From: Burkholderia arboris
GTDB taxonomy: Bacteria > Pseudomonadota > Gammaproteobacteria > Burkholderiales > Burkholderiaceae
Direction: 5' to 3'
Assembly: GCF_902499125.1 (NCBI RefSeq)
Contig: NZ_CABVPX010000003.1
Span: forward strand, 124,001 to 188,000
Length of the DNA stretch: 64,000 nucleotides
The notes beneath the pieces are model-generated. The model ran no database searches. It was not told the DNA's origin and saw only the letters and a program-made list of their open reading frames with translations. The first letter of the stretch is position 1. The number at the start of each line of letters is the position of its first letter. A program made the position numbers and the translations under genes. Shown piece by piece: positions 51,325 to 59,686 of the stretch.

Positions 51325-52683
51325 TTGCCTTCCCGCCACGGAGTCGACCTCATCCGCGCCCGCGCGCTGTTCGATCGCGAGCGCCAAGCGTTCACCGAAG
51401 CCATGCCGGTCTCCCGCGCCCTCTCCGCGGAAGCGTCCGAGCACCTGCTGTTCGGCGTGCCGTTGCACTGGATGCAGGACTGGTCGACCCCGTTCTCGCT
51501 GGTCGTGAAGGAGGCGCGCGGCGCGACGTTCACCGACGTCGACGGCCATCGCTACGTCGATTTCTGCCTCGGCGATACGGGCGCGATGTTCGGCCATGCG
51601 CCCGAGCCGGTCGCCCGTGCGCTCGTCGAACAGGCCACGCGCGGCTACACGACGATGCTGCCGAGCGAAGACGCCGCCTGGGTCGCGCGCGAACTCGCGC
51701 GCCGCTTCAAGCTGCCGGTGTGGCAATTCGCGTTGAGCGCGAGCGACGCGAACCGCTTCGTGCTGCGCTGGGCGCGCGCGGCCACCGGCCGCAACACGAT
51801 CGTCGTATTCAACGGCTGCTATCACGGCACGGTCGACGACGTGTTCGTCGATCTCGTCGACGGCCGCCCGGTGCAGCGCGACAGCCTGCTCGGGCAGTCC
51901 TACGACCTGCTCGCGAACACGCGCGTCGTCGAATTCAACGACCTGGCCGCGCTCGAGGCGGCCTTGAAGGATGGCGACGTCGCATGCGTGCTCGCCGAGC
52001 CCGCGATGACGAACATCGGGATGGTGCTGCCCGACCCGGGCTTCTGGGAAGCCGCACGCGAACTGACGCGCCGCTACGGCACGCTGCTCGTGATCGACGA
52101 AACGCACACGATCAGCAGCGGTCCCGGCGGCTACGCGGTCGCGCACGATCTCGAACCGGACATGCTGGTGGTCGGCAAGCCGATCGCCGGCGGCGTGCCG
52201 TGCGCGGTGTACGGCTTCAGCGCCGAATTCGCCGAACGCGCGAAGCAGGCGAAGCTGAACGCGCCGCCCGGCCATTCGGGCATCGGCACGACGCTCACCG
52301 CGAACATGCTCGCGATGCATGCGATGCGCGCGACGCTGGCCGAAGTCGCGACCGACGCCGCGTATGCACACATGTTCGAACTCGCTGCGCGACTGGCGAC
52401 GGGCCTCGAGCAGGCGATCGCGAAACACGGGCTGCCGTGGTGCGTGACGCGCATCGGCGCGCGCACCGAGTTTCAGTTCACCCCCACGCCACCACGCAAC
52501 GGCACGTTCGCCGGCGCGCAGCTCGACAGCGAACTCGAACACATCGTGCACCTGTATCTGCTGAATCGCGGCGTGCTGATCACGCCGTTCCACAACATGA
52601 TGCTGGTGTGCCCGAAGACGACGGCCGACGATGTCGACCGGCTCGTCGCGCAGTTCGACGCTTGCCTCGGCGAGCTGGTGTGA
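51325..52683 (+). CDS. Class III aminotransferase
   Basis: A 452-residue PLP enzyme. The Schiff-base lysine is K285 in MLVVGKPIAGG, the PLP-binding Asp is D258 in LLVIDETHT, and FNGCYHGTVDDVF and GHAPEPVARAL are family segments shared with glutamate-1-semialdehyde aminomutase-like enzymes. Substrate unknown. The start is TTG at 51325: AGGAG at 51314-51318 is six bases upstream, while an earlier TTG at 51301 has no ribosome binding site and no ATG lies before the conserved part. It is convergent with the serine-hydrolase gene. Confidence 0.85.
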   Translation: MPSRHGVDLIRARALFDRERQAFTEAMPVSRALSAEASEHLLFGVPLHWMQDWSTPFSLVVKEARGATFTDVDGHRYVDFCLGDTGAMFGHAPEPVARALVEQATRGYTTMLPSEDAAWVARELARRFKLPVWQFALSASDANRFVLRWARAATGRNTIVVFNGCYHGTVDDVFVDLVDGRPVQRDSLLGQSYDLLANTRVVEFNDLAALEAALKDGDVACVLAEPAMTNIGMVLPDPGFWEAARELTRRYGTLLVIDETHTISSGPGGYAVAHDLEPDMLVVGKPIAGGVPCAVYGFSAEFAERAKQAKLNAPPGHSGIGTTLTANMLAMHAMRATLAEVATDAAYAHMFELAARLATGLEQAIAKHGLPWCVTRIGARTEFQFTPTPPRNGTFAGAQLDSELEHIVHLYLLNRGVLITPFHNMMLVCPKTTADDVDRLVAQFDACLGELV

Positions 52684-52691
52684 CGTGACGT

Positions 52692-52725
52692 GGTCCCGGC
52701 TCGCGCATCGACGCGAACCGGGACC
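52692..52725. terminator. Terminator between convergent genes
   Basis: Nested stem GGTCCCGG-c-TCGCG with CGCGA-a-CCGGGACC, 13 pairs around one symmetrical mismatch. No T run; probably shared by both genes. Confidence 0.65.
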
Positions 52726-52736
52726 TCGCACGCAAC

Positions 52737-54029
52737 CTACTTCGGCAGATCCGTCGGATCGACCTGTGTGCCGGGTACGCCTTCGGCGTGCGCACTCAGG
52801 TCAAGCTCGCGCGTGAGCGCAGCGCGCGCATCGCCGCCTGAAGCCTGCACCGAAGAAGCCGCGCCATCGAGCGCCGGCAGGATGTAGCCGTTGACCATCC
52901 GGCGGAACAGCTTCACGTTCTCCGCATCGCGCAACCCGCCTTCCACCGGCAGCACACCCGTCATCACGACCACCGCATTGCGCTTCGGCAGCACCGTGAT
53001 GAATTGCCCCTTGAAGCCCATCGCGCCGAGCTCAGGCTCGCTCTCGACGATGTTGTTGATCCACCAGTAGTAGCCGAAGTGCGGCGACACGCGCGGTGTC
53101 GTCATCTCCGCAATCCACTGCTGCGGGACAACCTGCCGCCCCTGCCAGCGGCCGCCGTCGAGCACGAGCATGCCGATCTTCGCCATATCGACCGCGCGCA
53201 GCCGCAGGCCCCAGCCGGCCGATACGAGCCCCGTTCGATCCGCGCGCTCCCATGCCGCGCGTTTCATGCCCAGCGGGCCGAACAGGTGCGTCTGCGCGTA
53301 GCGCTCGACCGGCTCGCCGGCGGCCGCGCTCAACATCGCCGCCGCGAGGATCGGGTTCACGTCGGTGTACTCGAACGCGGTGCCGGGCGCCACCTTCGGC
53401 GCGGCCGACGCGGCGAGCTTCAGCCGGTCGGGCGCCGTGTAATAGATTGGATCGTCCTTCGGGCTGAAGTCGTAGTGCAAGCCGCTCGACATCGACAGCA
53501 CGTGTTTCAGCGCGATATCGCGCTTGTCCGCGAGCGCGCCGGCCAGATCGGGCCGCCATGCGGCGAGCCGCGCGGCGACCGGTTCGTCGAGCCGCACGGT
53601 GCGCTGATCGACCAGGACGCCCGCGACGAGCGACGTCACGGCCTTCGTCACCGAGTACAACTCGTAGGTCGCATCGCGCGACGCCTTGGCGCCGTAGCGC
53701 TCGAAGATCAGCTTGCCGTCCTTCACGACGAGCAGGCTGTACACGTCGAGCTTCTGCTCGCGGATCCAGCGCGACAACTCGACGAGCTTGCGCGAATCGA
53801 CGCCGACGTCCTCCGGCGCGGCGGCTTCGATACCCGTTTCTTGCAGCGGCGGCCATGCAGCGGCCGCGTGCGCCGCGGAGATCGCCGGCACCGGCGCGAG
53901 CGCACCGCTGCCGATCAGCATCGTCGCAAGCCGCGCGAGCAGCCGGCGCACGCAAGGCACGGCGCGCGATCCGGGCCGCCGCGCATCGAGCCACGCATCC
54001 GGGTTGGCCATCATGTTCGTCATCCTCAT
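52737..54029 (-). CDS. Beta-lactamase-fold serine hydrolase (copy 1)
   Basis: A 430-residue probable periplasmic protein. After an N-terminal hydrophobic region (LARLATMLIGSGALAPVPAISAAHAAAA) comes the serine beta-lactamase/penicillin-binding fold: SxxK as SVTK (S126, K129), the YxN motif as YTDVN, and a downstream GFKGQFITVLPKRNAVVV segment. The sequence is of the class C-like/esterase type (COG1680). Its start overlaps the stop of the paralogous gene as TGATG, with GGAG five bases upstream. Substrate unknown; ester or amide hydrolysis is likely. Confidence 0.85.
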   Translation of the reverse strand: MRMTNMMANPDAWLDARRPGSRAVPCVRRLLARLATMLIGSGALAPVPAISAAHAAAAWPPLQETGIEAAAPEDVGVDSRKLVELSRWIREQKLDVYSLLVVKDGKLIFERYGAKASRDATYELYSVTKAVTSLVAGVLVDQRTVRLDEPVAARLAAWRPDLAGALADKRDIALKHVLSMSSGLHYDFSPKDDPIYYTAPDRLKLAASAAPKVAPGTAFEYTDVNPILAAAMLSAAAGEPVERYAQTHLFGPLGMKRAAWERADRTGLVSAGWGLRLRAVDMAKIGMLVLDGGRWQGRQVVPQQWIAEMTTPRVSPHFGYYWWINNIVESEPELGAMGFKGQFITVLPKRNAVVVMTGVLPVEGGLRDAENVKLFRRMVNGYILPALDGAASSVQASGGDARAALTRELDLSAHAEGVPGTQVDPTDLPK

Positions 54030-55225
54030 CAAATCTCCGGTGCATCGTTGAACGCGGCGGCCGTGCCGGGCACGCCCTTCGTCTCGCGGCTGCGCGCCAG
54101 CTCGTCGCGCAGCGCCTGCGTCGTCGCTGCACGCTCGACCGGCGGCTGCGCCGGCGTGAGCGCCGGCAAGATATAGTCGTTCACCATCCGGCGATACAGG
54201 TTCAGGTAGGTCGCATCGCGCAGCCCGCCGTCGGTCGGCAGCAGGCTCGTCATCACGACCACCGCGCGCTGTTCAGGCAGCACCGTGATGAACTGCCCCT
54301 TGAAGCCCATCGCGCCGAACTCGGGCGTGCCGTGCTCGACCACGTGGTGAATCCAGCAGTAGTAGCCGTAATCGTCCGCGGCCGACGACGGCGTCGTCAT
54401 CTGCCGGACCCAGCCAGCCGGCACGACCTGCTTGCCGTTCCACTGGCCGTGGTCGAGCAGCAGCATGCCGATCTTCGCCATGTCGACCGCGCGCAGCCGC
54501 AAGCCCCAGCCGCCCGCCACCGCGCCCGTGCCGTCGGCGCCGCTCCAGCGGTAGTGCGCGAAGCCGAGCGGCTCGAACAGCCGCTGGCGCGCGAATTCGT
54601 CCTCGCGTTCGCGCGCGGCGATCGACACGGCCGTGCCCACCAGCACCGGGTTCACGTCGATATAGTCGAACCGCGTGCCGGGCGGCTGCGCCGCCCGGCT
54701 CGTCACGGCGACTTTCAACCGGTCGGGTGCTTCGTAGTACAGCGGATCGGTGCCTTCGCGCGTCGTGTAGCGCAGCCCGCTCGACATCGACATCAGGTGC
54801 CGCAGCTCGAGGTCCCGCTTGTCCGCGAGTTCGCTCGCGAGATCGGGCCGCGCGGCCGCGATCAACGGCGCGACCTTCGTCGACGGGCCGAGCTTGCCTT
54901 CGCCGTCGAGAATGCCGGCGAGCAGCGCGGTAATCGTCTTCGTCACCGAATACAGCTCGTAGTTGTGGTCGCGCGTGAGGCCGTCGCCGTAGCGCTCGAA
55001 CACGATCTTGCCGTCCTTCACGACGACGAGGCTGCGCACGTCCATCCGGTCGTGGCGCAGCCAGGCCGACAGCCGCACGAGCGGCGCCGAATCGACGCCG
55101 GCCGATTCGGGCACGACGCTCGGCATGTCCTGCGGCGCGCCGCCTGCGGCCAGCGCCGGGCCGCCGCACGAACCGGCGACGACGGCTGCTGCCGCGATAC
55201 CGCGCATTGCGTGGGAAACGCTCAT
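54029..55225 (-). CDS. Beta-lactamase-fold serine hydrolase (copy 2)
   Basis: A 398-residue paralogue of the previous gene with the same motifs: signal-like N-terminus (MRGIAAAAVVAGSCGG), SVTK (S93, K96), YIDVN and GFKGQFITVLPEQRAVVV. The near-identical arrangement and adjacency show a local duplication. AGGAG lies five bases before the ATG at 55225. It is 49 bp downstream of the hydantoinase gene and in the same direction. Confidence 0.85.
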   Translation of the reverse strand: MSVSHAMRGIAAAAVVAGSCGGPALAAGGAPQDMPSVVPESAGVDSAPLVRLSAWLRHDRMDVRSLVVVKDGKIVFERYGDGLTRDHNYELYSVTKTITALLAGILDGEGKLGPSTKVAPLIAAARPDLASELADKRDLELRHLMSMSSGLRYTTREGTDPLYYEAPDRLKVAVTSRAAQPPGTRFDYIDVNPVLVGTAVSIAAREREDEFARQRLFEPLGFAHYRWSGADGTGAVAGGWGLRLRAVDMAKIGMLLLDHGQWNGKQVVPAGWVRQMTTPSSAADDYGYYCWIHHVVEHGTPEFGAMGFKGQFITVLPEQRAVVVMTSLLPTDGGLRDATYLNLYRRMVNDYILPALTPAQPPVERAATTQALRDELARSRETKGVPGTAAAFNDAPEI

Positions 55226-55274
55226 CACTGCTCCTGTCGAATCCTGCGCCCGCGCCATCGCGCGGGCCTTCACC

Positions 55275-56687
55275 TCAATCGAGGCGCGGCTTGCCGGCCG
55301 GCACGAACTGCCCGCGCCCGGGCTCGGCCGCGAGCAGCCGGCCGTCCTCGACCAGCAATTCGCCGCGCGACAGGCAATGGCGCGGCCAGCCCGTCACCTC
55401 GATGCCTTCATACGGCGTGTAGTCGACCGCATGATGCAGCGACGCATTCGCGATCCGCACCCGCTTGTCCGGATCCCACACGACGATGTCCGCATCGGCG
55501 CCGACCGCGATCGTTCCCTTGCGCGGATACAGCCCGTACAGCTTCGCGGGCCGCAGCGACGTCAGCTCGACGAACTGGTGCAGCGACAGCCGCCCGTGAC
55601 GCACGCCGTCGAACAGCAGCGGCAGCCGCGTCTCGAGCCCCGGAATCCCGTTCGGGATATGGTCGAACGAGACGGCCTGCCCGCCCGGATGCTTGCCGCA
55701 CGGATCGTCGTAGTTGAACGGCGCGTGGTCGGACGAGAACACCGAGAATACGCCCTGCTTCAGCGCCTTCCACACGGCCTGCTGGTTCGCCGGATCGCGC
55801 GGCGGCGGGCTGCATACGCACTTTGCGCCTTCATAGTCATGATCGTCGTGGCCGAGATCGGCGGCCGTCAGATACAGGTATTGCGGGCACGTTTCGGCGA
55901 GAATCGGCAACCCGCGCGACTGCCCCCAGCGGATCTGCTCGATCGCCTCGGCGCCCGACACGTGCACGATCAGGATCGGCACGTCGACAAGTTCCGCGAA
56001 CGCGATCGCGCGGTGCGTCGCCTCGCGTTCGACCACGGCCGGGCGCGCGTGCGCATGGAAATGCGGCGCAACGCGACCGTCGCCGAGCAGCCGCTCGGTG
56101 AGCCAGCCGATGCAGTCGGAATTCTCCGCATGCACCATCACGAGCGCACCGTGCTCGCGCGCGACCGACAGCACGTCGAGCATCTGCCGGTCGTTCAGCT
56201 TCAGGTCGTCGTAGGTCATGTACACCTTGAACGACGTATAGCCGTTCGCGATCAGCCGCGGCAGCTCCTCGGCCAGCACGTGCGGCGTCGGATCGGCAAC
56301 GATCAGGTGAAAGCCGTAGTCGACCAGCGCGCGCCCTTCGGCGCGCCGGTGATAGTCGTCGACGGCGGCCTGCAGCGACTGCCCCTTCGCCTGCGCGGCG
56401 AACGGGATCACGGTCGTCGTGCCGCCGCACAGCGCCGAGCGCGTGCCGGACAGGAAATCGTCGGCCATCCGCAGCCCGTCGGGCATCGGCTGATCGAGGT
56501 GGCAATGCGCATCGACGCCGCCCGGCATCACGAGCATCCCGCTCGCATCGAGCTCGCGCGGCGCGCGCGGCAGCCCGTGGCCGAGCATGGCCACGCGCCC
56601 CGCGCGGATGCCGATGTCGCACGAGAACCGGTCCGCCGCCGTCACGACGTCGGCGTGACGGATCACGAAATCGAGATCGTTCGACAT
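55275..56687 (-). CDS. Dihydropyrimidinase / hydantoinase
   Basis: A 470-residue amidohydrolase with the cyclic-imide hydrolase pattern. The first metal site is HCHLDQ (H61, H63), the bridging carbamylated lysine is K154 in SFKVYMTYDD, and further ligands appear in MVHAENSDC, VHVSGAEA and the Asp of SSDHAPF. The dihydropyrimidinase/D-hydantoinase family opens 5-substituted hydantoins and dihydropyrimidines. Adjacent to a racemase/decarboxylase-family gene and an MFS gene, as in hydantoin-utilisation clusters. Confidence 0.92.
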   Translation of the reverse strand: MSNDLDFVIRHADVVTAADRFSCDIGIRAGRVAMLGHGLPRAPRELDASGMLVMPGGVDAHCHLDQPMPDGLRMADDFLSGTRSALCGGTTTVIPFAAQAKGQSLQAAVDDYHRRAEGRALVDYGFHLIVADPTPHVLAEELPRLIANGYTSFKVYMTYDDLKLNDRQMLDVLSVAREHGALVMVHAENSDCIGWLTERLLGDGRVAPHFHAHARPAVVEREATHRAIAFAELVDVPILIVHVSGAEAIEQIRWGQSRGLPILAETCPQYLYLTAADLGHDDHDYEGAKCVCSPPPRDPANQQAVWKALKQGVFSVFSSDHAPFNYDDPCGKHPGGQAVSFDHIPNGIPGLETRLPLLFDGVRHGRLSLHQFVELTSLRPAKLYGLYPRKGTIAVGADADIVVWDPDKRVRIANASLHHAVDYTPYEGIEVTGWPRHCLSRGELLVEDGRLLAAEPGRGQFVPAGKPRLD

Positions 56688-56697
56688 GGCGCGCGCC

Positions 56698-57426
56698 TCA
56701 GATCACTTCGTTGAAGAGACGGCCCCAGCCCTTCACCTGCCGCGTGTCGTAGTCGGCAAGCTGCAGCGATTTCCACACGACGGTCGAGATCGTGTCGTAG
56801 ATCGGGATGCCCGTTTCCTCCTCGAGCGCCGGCACCAGGTGCGCGGCGTTCAGGTTCGTGCAGAAGATCGAGATCGCGCGCGGGCCGGCCGCCGCGACTT
56901 CGCGCACCATGTTGCCGATCTCGTCGCCCGTCACTTCGGAGAACGAGAAATTGACCTTCAGGTTCAGGTGGCGCTCGGCAATGCAGTTCAGCCCCGAACG
57001 GCGATAGTTGTCGACGATCTTCGTCTGCACGTCGTCGAGGTATGGCGTGACGAGGCCGAACTCGTGCGCGCTCGTCTTCTTCAGGATCTCGTTGAGCGCG
57101 AGCACCGACGTGGTGGCCGGAATGCCGGTCGCTGCGGTGATCCGCTCGCACAGCCGCTCGTCGGCTTCGAAGCCGAGCCAGCCCGACGACGTGCCGTTCC
57201 ACGCGATCACGTCGACCTTCGCATCGGCGAGCAGCATCGCGGCCTGGATGATCTTGTCGTCGTCGAACTGGCCGAGCGCCTGGCCCGTCAGCGAGATCTC
57301 GGTAACCGGAAAGCGCGCGAAGTGCGCGGACACGCCCGGCAGGCCCGCGACCATTGCGCTCGTCAGCGGTTCGAGCGACGTGTTGGAGGACGGGGTGAGC
57401 ATGCCGAGCAACGTACGTTTTTTCAT
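56698..57426 (-). CDS. Asp/Glu racemase-superfamily protein with a single catalytic cysteine
   Basis: A 242-residue protein of the maleate isomerase / arylmalonate decarboxylase / Asp-Glu racemase group. The second cysteine is present (C189 in SIFCTNLNAA), but the first cysteine site reads WNGTSSGWLG (N77-G78-T79), with no Cys. Arylmalonate decarboxylase is the known member with a Gly in place of the first Cys and a Cys near 188. Thus a decarboxylase or isomerase role is as likely as racemisation. It lies 10 bp upstream of the hydantoinase gene. Confidence 0.85.
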   Translation of the reverse strand: MKKRTLLGMLTPSSNTSLEPLTSAMVAGLPGVSAHFARFPVTEISLTGQALGQFDDDKIIQAAMLLADAKVDVIAWNGTSSGWLGFEADERLCERITAATGIPATTSVLALNEILKKTSAHEFGLVTPYLDDVQTKIVDNYRRSGLNCIAERHLNLKVNFSFSEVTGDEIGNMVREVAAAGPRAISIFCTNLNAAHLVPALEEETGIPIYDTISTVVWKSLQLADYDTRQVKGWGRLFNEVI

Positions 57427-57476
57427 GATGGTTTCTCTCTACCGGTGAATGCAGTCGATGCAGTGAAAGGGGTCGG

Positions 57477-58775
57477 TCAGACGGGGAGCTTGTTTTCGTA
57501 GTCGATCGCGCTGGAGCACACGAGCAGGCCGACGCCGGCCGCCGCGAACACCATCAGCGCAAGGAAATAGGAACCGGTGAACTGCACGATCGCGCCGACG
57601 GCGATCGGCACGGTGACGCCGCCGATGTTGCCGCCGAGGTTCATCAGGCCGCCGAGGAAGCCGATCTTGTTGCGCGTGCCGAGCGACGACGGGATGCACC
57701 AGTACAGCCCGCACCAGCGCAGGAAGAACAGCGTCGACGACAGCAGCGCGACGCACACGACCGGGTCCTTCACATACGCGACCGAGAAGATCGACACCGT
57801 GGCGATCACCGCGGCGATGCCGAACAGCGTGCGCATCACGACGTTCGGGCGGCCGCCCGCGGCCTTCCATTTGTCGGCGATCCAGCCGCCGAGCAGTTCG
57901 CCGACGAAGCCGCTGAAAAAGATGATGAAGGTCGAGCCGCCCATCTGCTTGATGTCGAAGCCGTGCACCTTGTGCAGGTAGTTCGGCATCCACGTGAGCA
58001 GCCCGTAGAACACGCTGTTGAAGCACATCCAGCCGAAGAACATGCACCACACCGAGCGGTACTTGAAGAAGTCGCGCGAACGGCCCGACGCGCCGGCCGG
58101 CTCGGCCGCGAGATCGCTCGCATGCGACGCCTCGATGTAGTCGGCTTCGAGGTCGTTGACGCCCCGATGCTCGCGCGGCGAGTTGCGGATGTAGTGCCAC
58201 GCGAGCAGCCCGGCCAGCACGGTGCCGACGCCGGCCACCGCGAATGCGAGCCGCCACGAGCCGAGCACCGCGATGAGCCCGGCGATCAGCACCGCGCCCA
58301 GTGCCGCGCCGAGCGGCGCGCCGCCATCGAGCAGCGTGGCGCCGCGGCCGCGCTCGGTCTGCGTCATCCAGATCGCGTTGAGCTTGCCGCCGGCCGGGTA
58401 GATCGGCGCTTCGGCCGCGCCGAGGCCGAGGCGCGTGAGCAGCAGCGACGGCGCGTTCGTGCACAGCGCGGCGATCGCCTGGAAGAAGCCCCAGAACACG
58501 GTCGCCGTCGCGATCACGATGCGCGGCTTGAACCGGTCGGCCAGCATCCCGCCCGGGATCTGCATCACCGCATAGGTCCAGAAGAACGAACTGAGGATCA
58601 GGCCCTCCATCGCGGGCCCGATATTGAACTCCTGCGAGATGTAAGGCATGGCGACGGACAACGACGCGCGATCGACGTAGTTGATCGCGATGAGGCTCAG
58701 CATGACGACGAATATCTTCCAGCGAACAGCGGATTTACCGACCGTCAGGGCGGCGACACCGGAGGTTGAAGACAT
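57477..58775 (-). CDS. MFS transporter of the anion:cation symporter type
   Basis: A 432-residue inner-membrane carrier with 12 predicted helices. The opening VMLSLIAINYVDRASLSVAMPYISQEFNI is characteristic of the ACS family (D-galactonate, hexuronate, allantoate-like transporters), with GGMLADRFKPR as the motif-A loop. Substrates are organic anions. It is divergent from the GntR regulator, and the next genes downstream are the AMDase-like and hydantoinase genes, so it probably imports their substrate. Confidence 0.9.
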   Translation of the reverse strand: MSSTSGVAALTVGKSAVRWKIFVVMLSLIAINYVDRASLSVAMPYISQEFNIGPAMEGLILSSFFWTYAVMQIPGGMLADRFKPRIVIATATVFWGFFQAIAALCTNAPSLLLTRLGLGAAEAPIYPAGGKLNAIWMTQTERGRGATLLDGGAPLGAALGAVLIAGLIAVLGSWRLAFAVAGVGTVLAGLLAWHYIRNSPREHRGVNDLEADYIEASHASDLAAEPAGASGRSRDFFKYRSVWCMFFGWMCFNSVFYGLLTWMPNYLHKVHGFDIKQMGGSTFIIFFSGFVGELLGGWIADKWKAAGGRPNVVMRTLFGIAAVIATVSIFSVAYVKDPVVCVALLSSTLFFLRWCGLYWCIPSSLGTRNKIGFLGGLMNLGGNIGGVTVPIAVGAIVQFTGSYFLALMVFAAAGVGLLVCSSAIDYENKLPV

Positions 58776-58837
58776 GGACGGACTCCAGGAGTGAACGAGG
58801 ATGGTCAGGACGTCGCGCAACGTGGAGCCGAGTATAG

Positions 58838-58855
58838 AATTAGAAATTTATAATT
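58838..58855. promoter_or_regulatory. 18-bp AT-rich palindrome, candidate GntR operator
   Basis: AATTAGAAA/TTTATAATT, with eight of nine pairs matching (58838-58855), in the AT-rich gap between the MFS and GntR genes, 63 bp upstream of the MFS start. Confidence 0.5.
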
Positions 58856-58947
58856 ACTGTTATCGTAAACACTTGGTTTTATTGATATTCTTATATAACA
58901 ATGTTGGTGCAGGGTAAGCCCCGATATCGTGATAAGCTCGCACCATC

Positions 58948-59661
58948 ATGAGCCAGACACCCCGCAATCCCCTGCTTCTGCGCACGCGCGGCATGGCCGC
59001 CGAGATCGCCGCGCGCCTGCGCGTGATGATCGACGAGGGCGAATTGCCGCCCGGCGCGCGGATCGACGAAAAGGAACTCAGCCTCGCGTTCGACGTGTCG
59101 AAAACGCCGCTGCGCGAAGCGTTGAAGGTGCTCGTCGCGGAAGGCGCCGTCACGCATCGCCAGTACATCGGCTATCGCGTCGCGTCGATCGACCTCGACG
59201 ACCTGGTCGCGACGTTCGAGCTGCTGCACGGGCTGGAGGCGATGGCGGGCGAGTTGCTGCGCAAGCGCATCGGTGCACCGACGCTCGCCGCGCTGCAGGC
59301 GAAGCACCGGAAGATGGTCGAGTGTCACGAAGCGGGCAAGCGGGTCGAGTATTTCCGGCTGAACCAGCAGATTCATCAGATGATCGTCGACGCGGCCGGC
59401 AACCCCGTGCTGTCGGGCATCTATGCGTCGCTGATGTCGAAGGTGCACCGTGCGCGCGGTGCGGCGAACACCGACACGCTGCGCTGGGCCGAGTCGCTGC
59501 ACGAACACGACGACATCATGGCCGCGCTCGCCGACCCCGACCACGCGGTGCTGCCGCAGCTGCTGCGCAGCCATTCGGAGAACACCGCACGCGAGGTGCT
59601 GGCCATCCTCGACCGCACCGGCACGGCCGATGCGCCGGAGCAGCGGTCGGCCGGCGCGTGA
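58948..59661 (+). CDS. GntR-family regulator, FadR (FCD) subfamily
   Basis: A 237-residue regulator. The winged helix is at the N-terminus (LRVMIDEGELPPGARIDEKELSLAFDVSKTPLREALKVLVAEGAVTH), and the FCD ligand domain follows (ELLHGLEAMAGELL..., FRLNQQIHQMIVDAAGNPVL and HEHDDIMAALADPD), with His residues of the metal site. It is divergent from the MFS-AMDase-hydantoinase operon and is the likely local regulator of that operon. Ligand unknown. Confidence 0.92.
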   Translation: MSQTPRNPLLLRTRGMAAEIAARLRVMIDEGELPPGARIDEKELSLAFDVSKTPLREALKVLVAEGAVTHRQYIGYRVASIDLDDLVATFELLHGLEAMAGELLRKRIGAPTLAALQAKHRKMVECHEAGKRVEYFRLNQQIHQMIVDAAGNPVLSGIYASLMSKVHRARGAANTDTLRWAESLHEHDDIMAALADPDHAVLPQLLRSHSENTAREVLAILDRTGTADAPEQRSAGA

Positions 59662-59686
59662 AGCGTCAAGGCTGTCTGACGACCCG

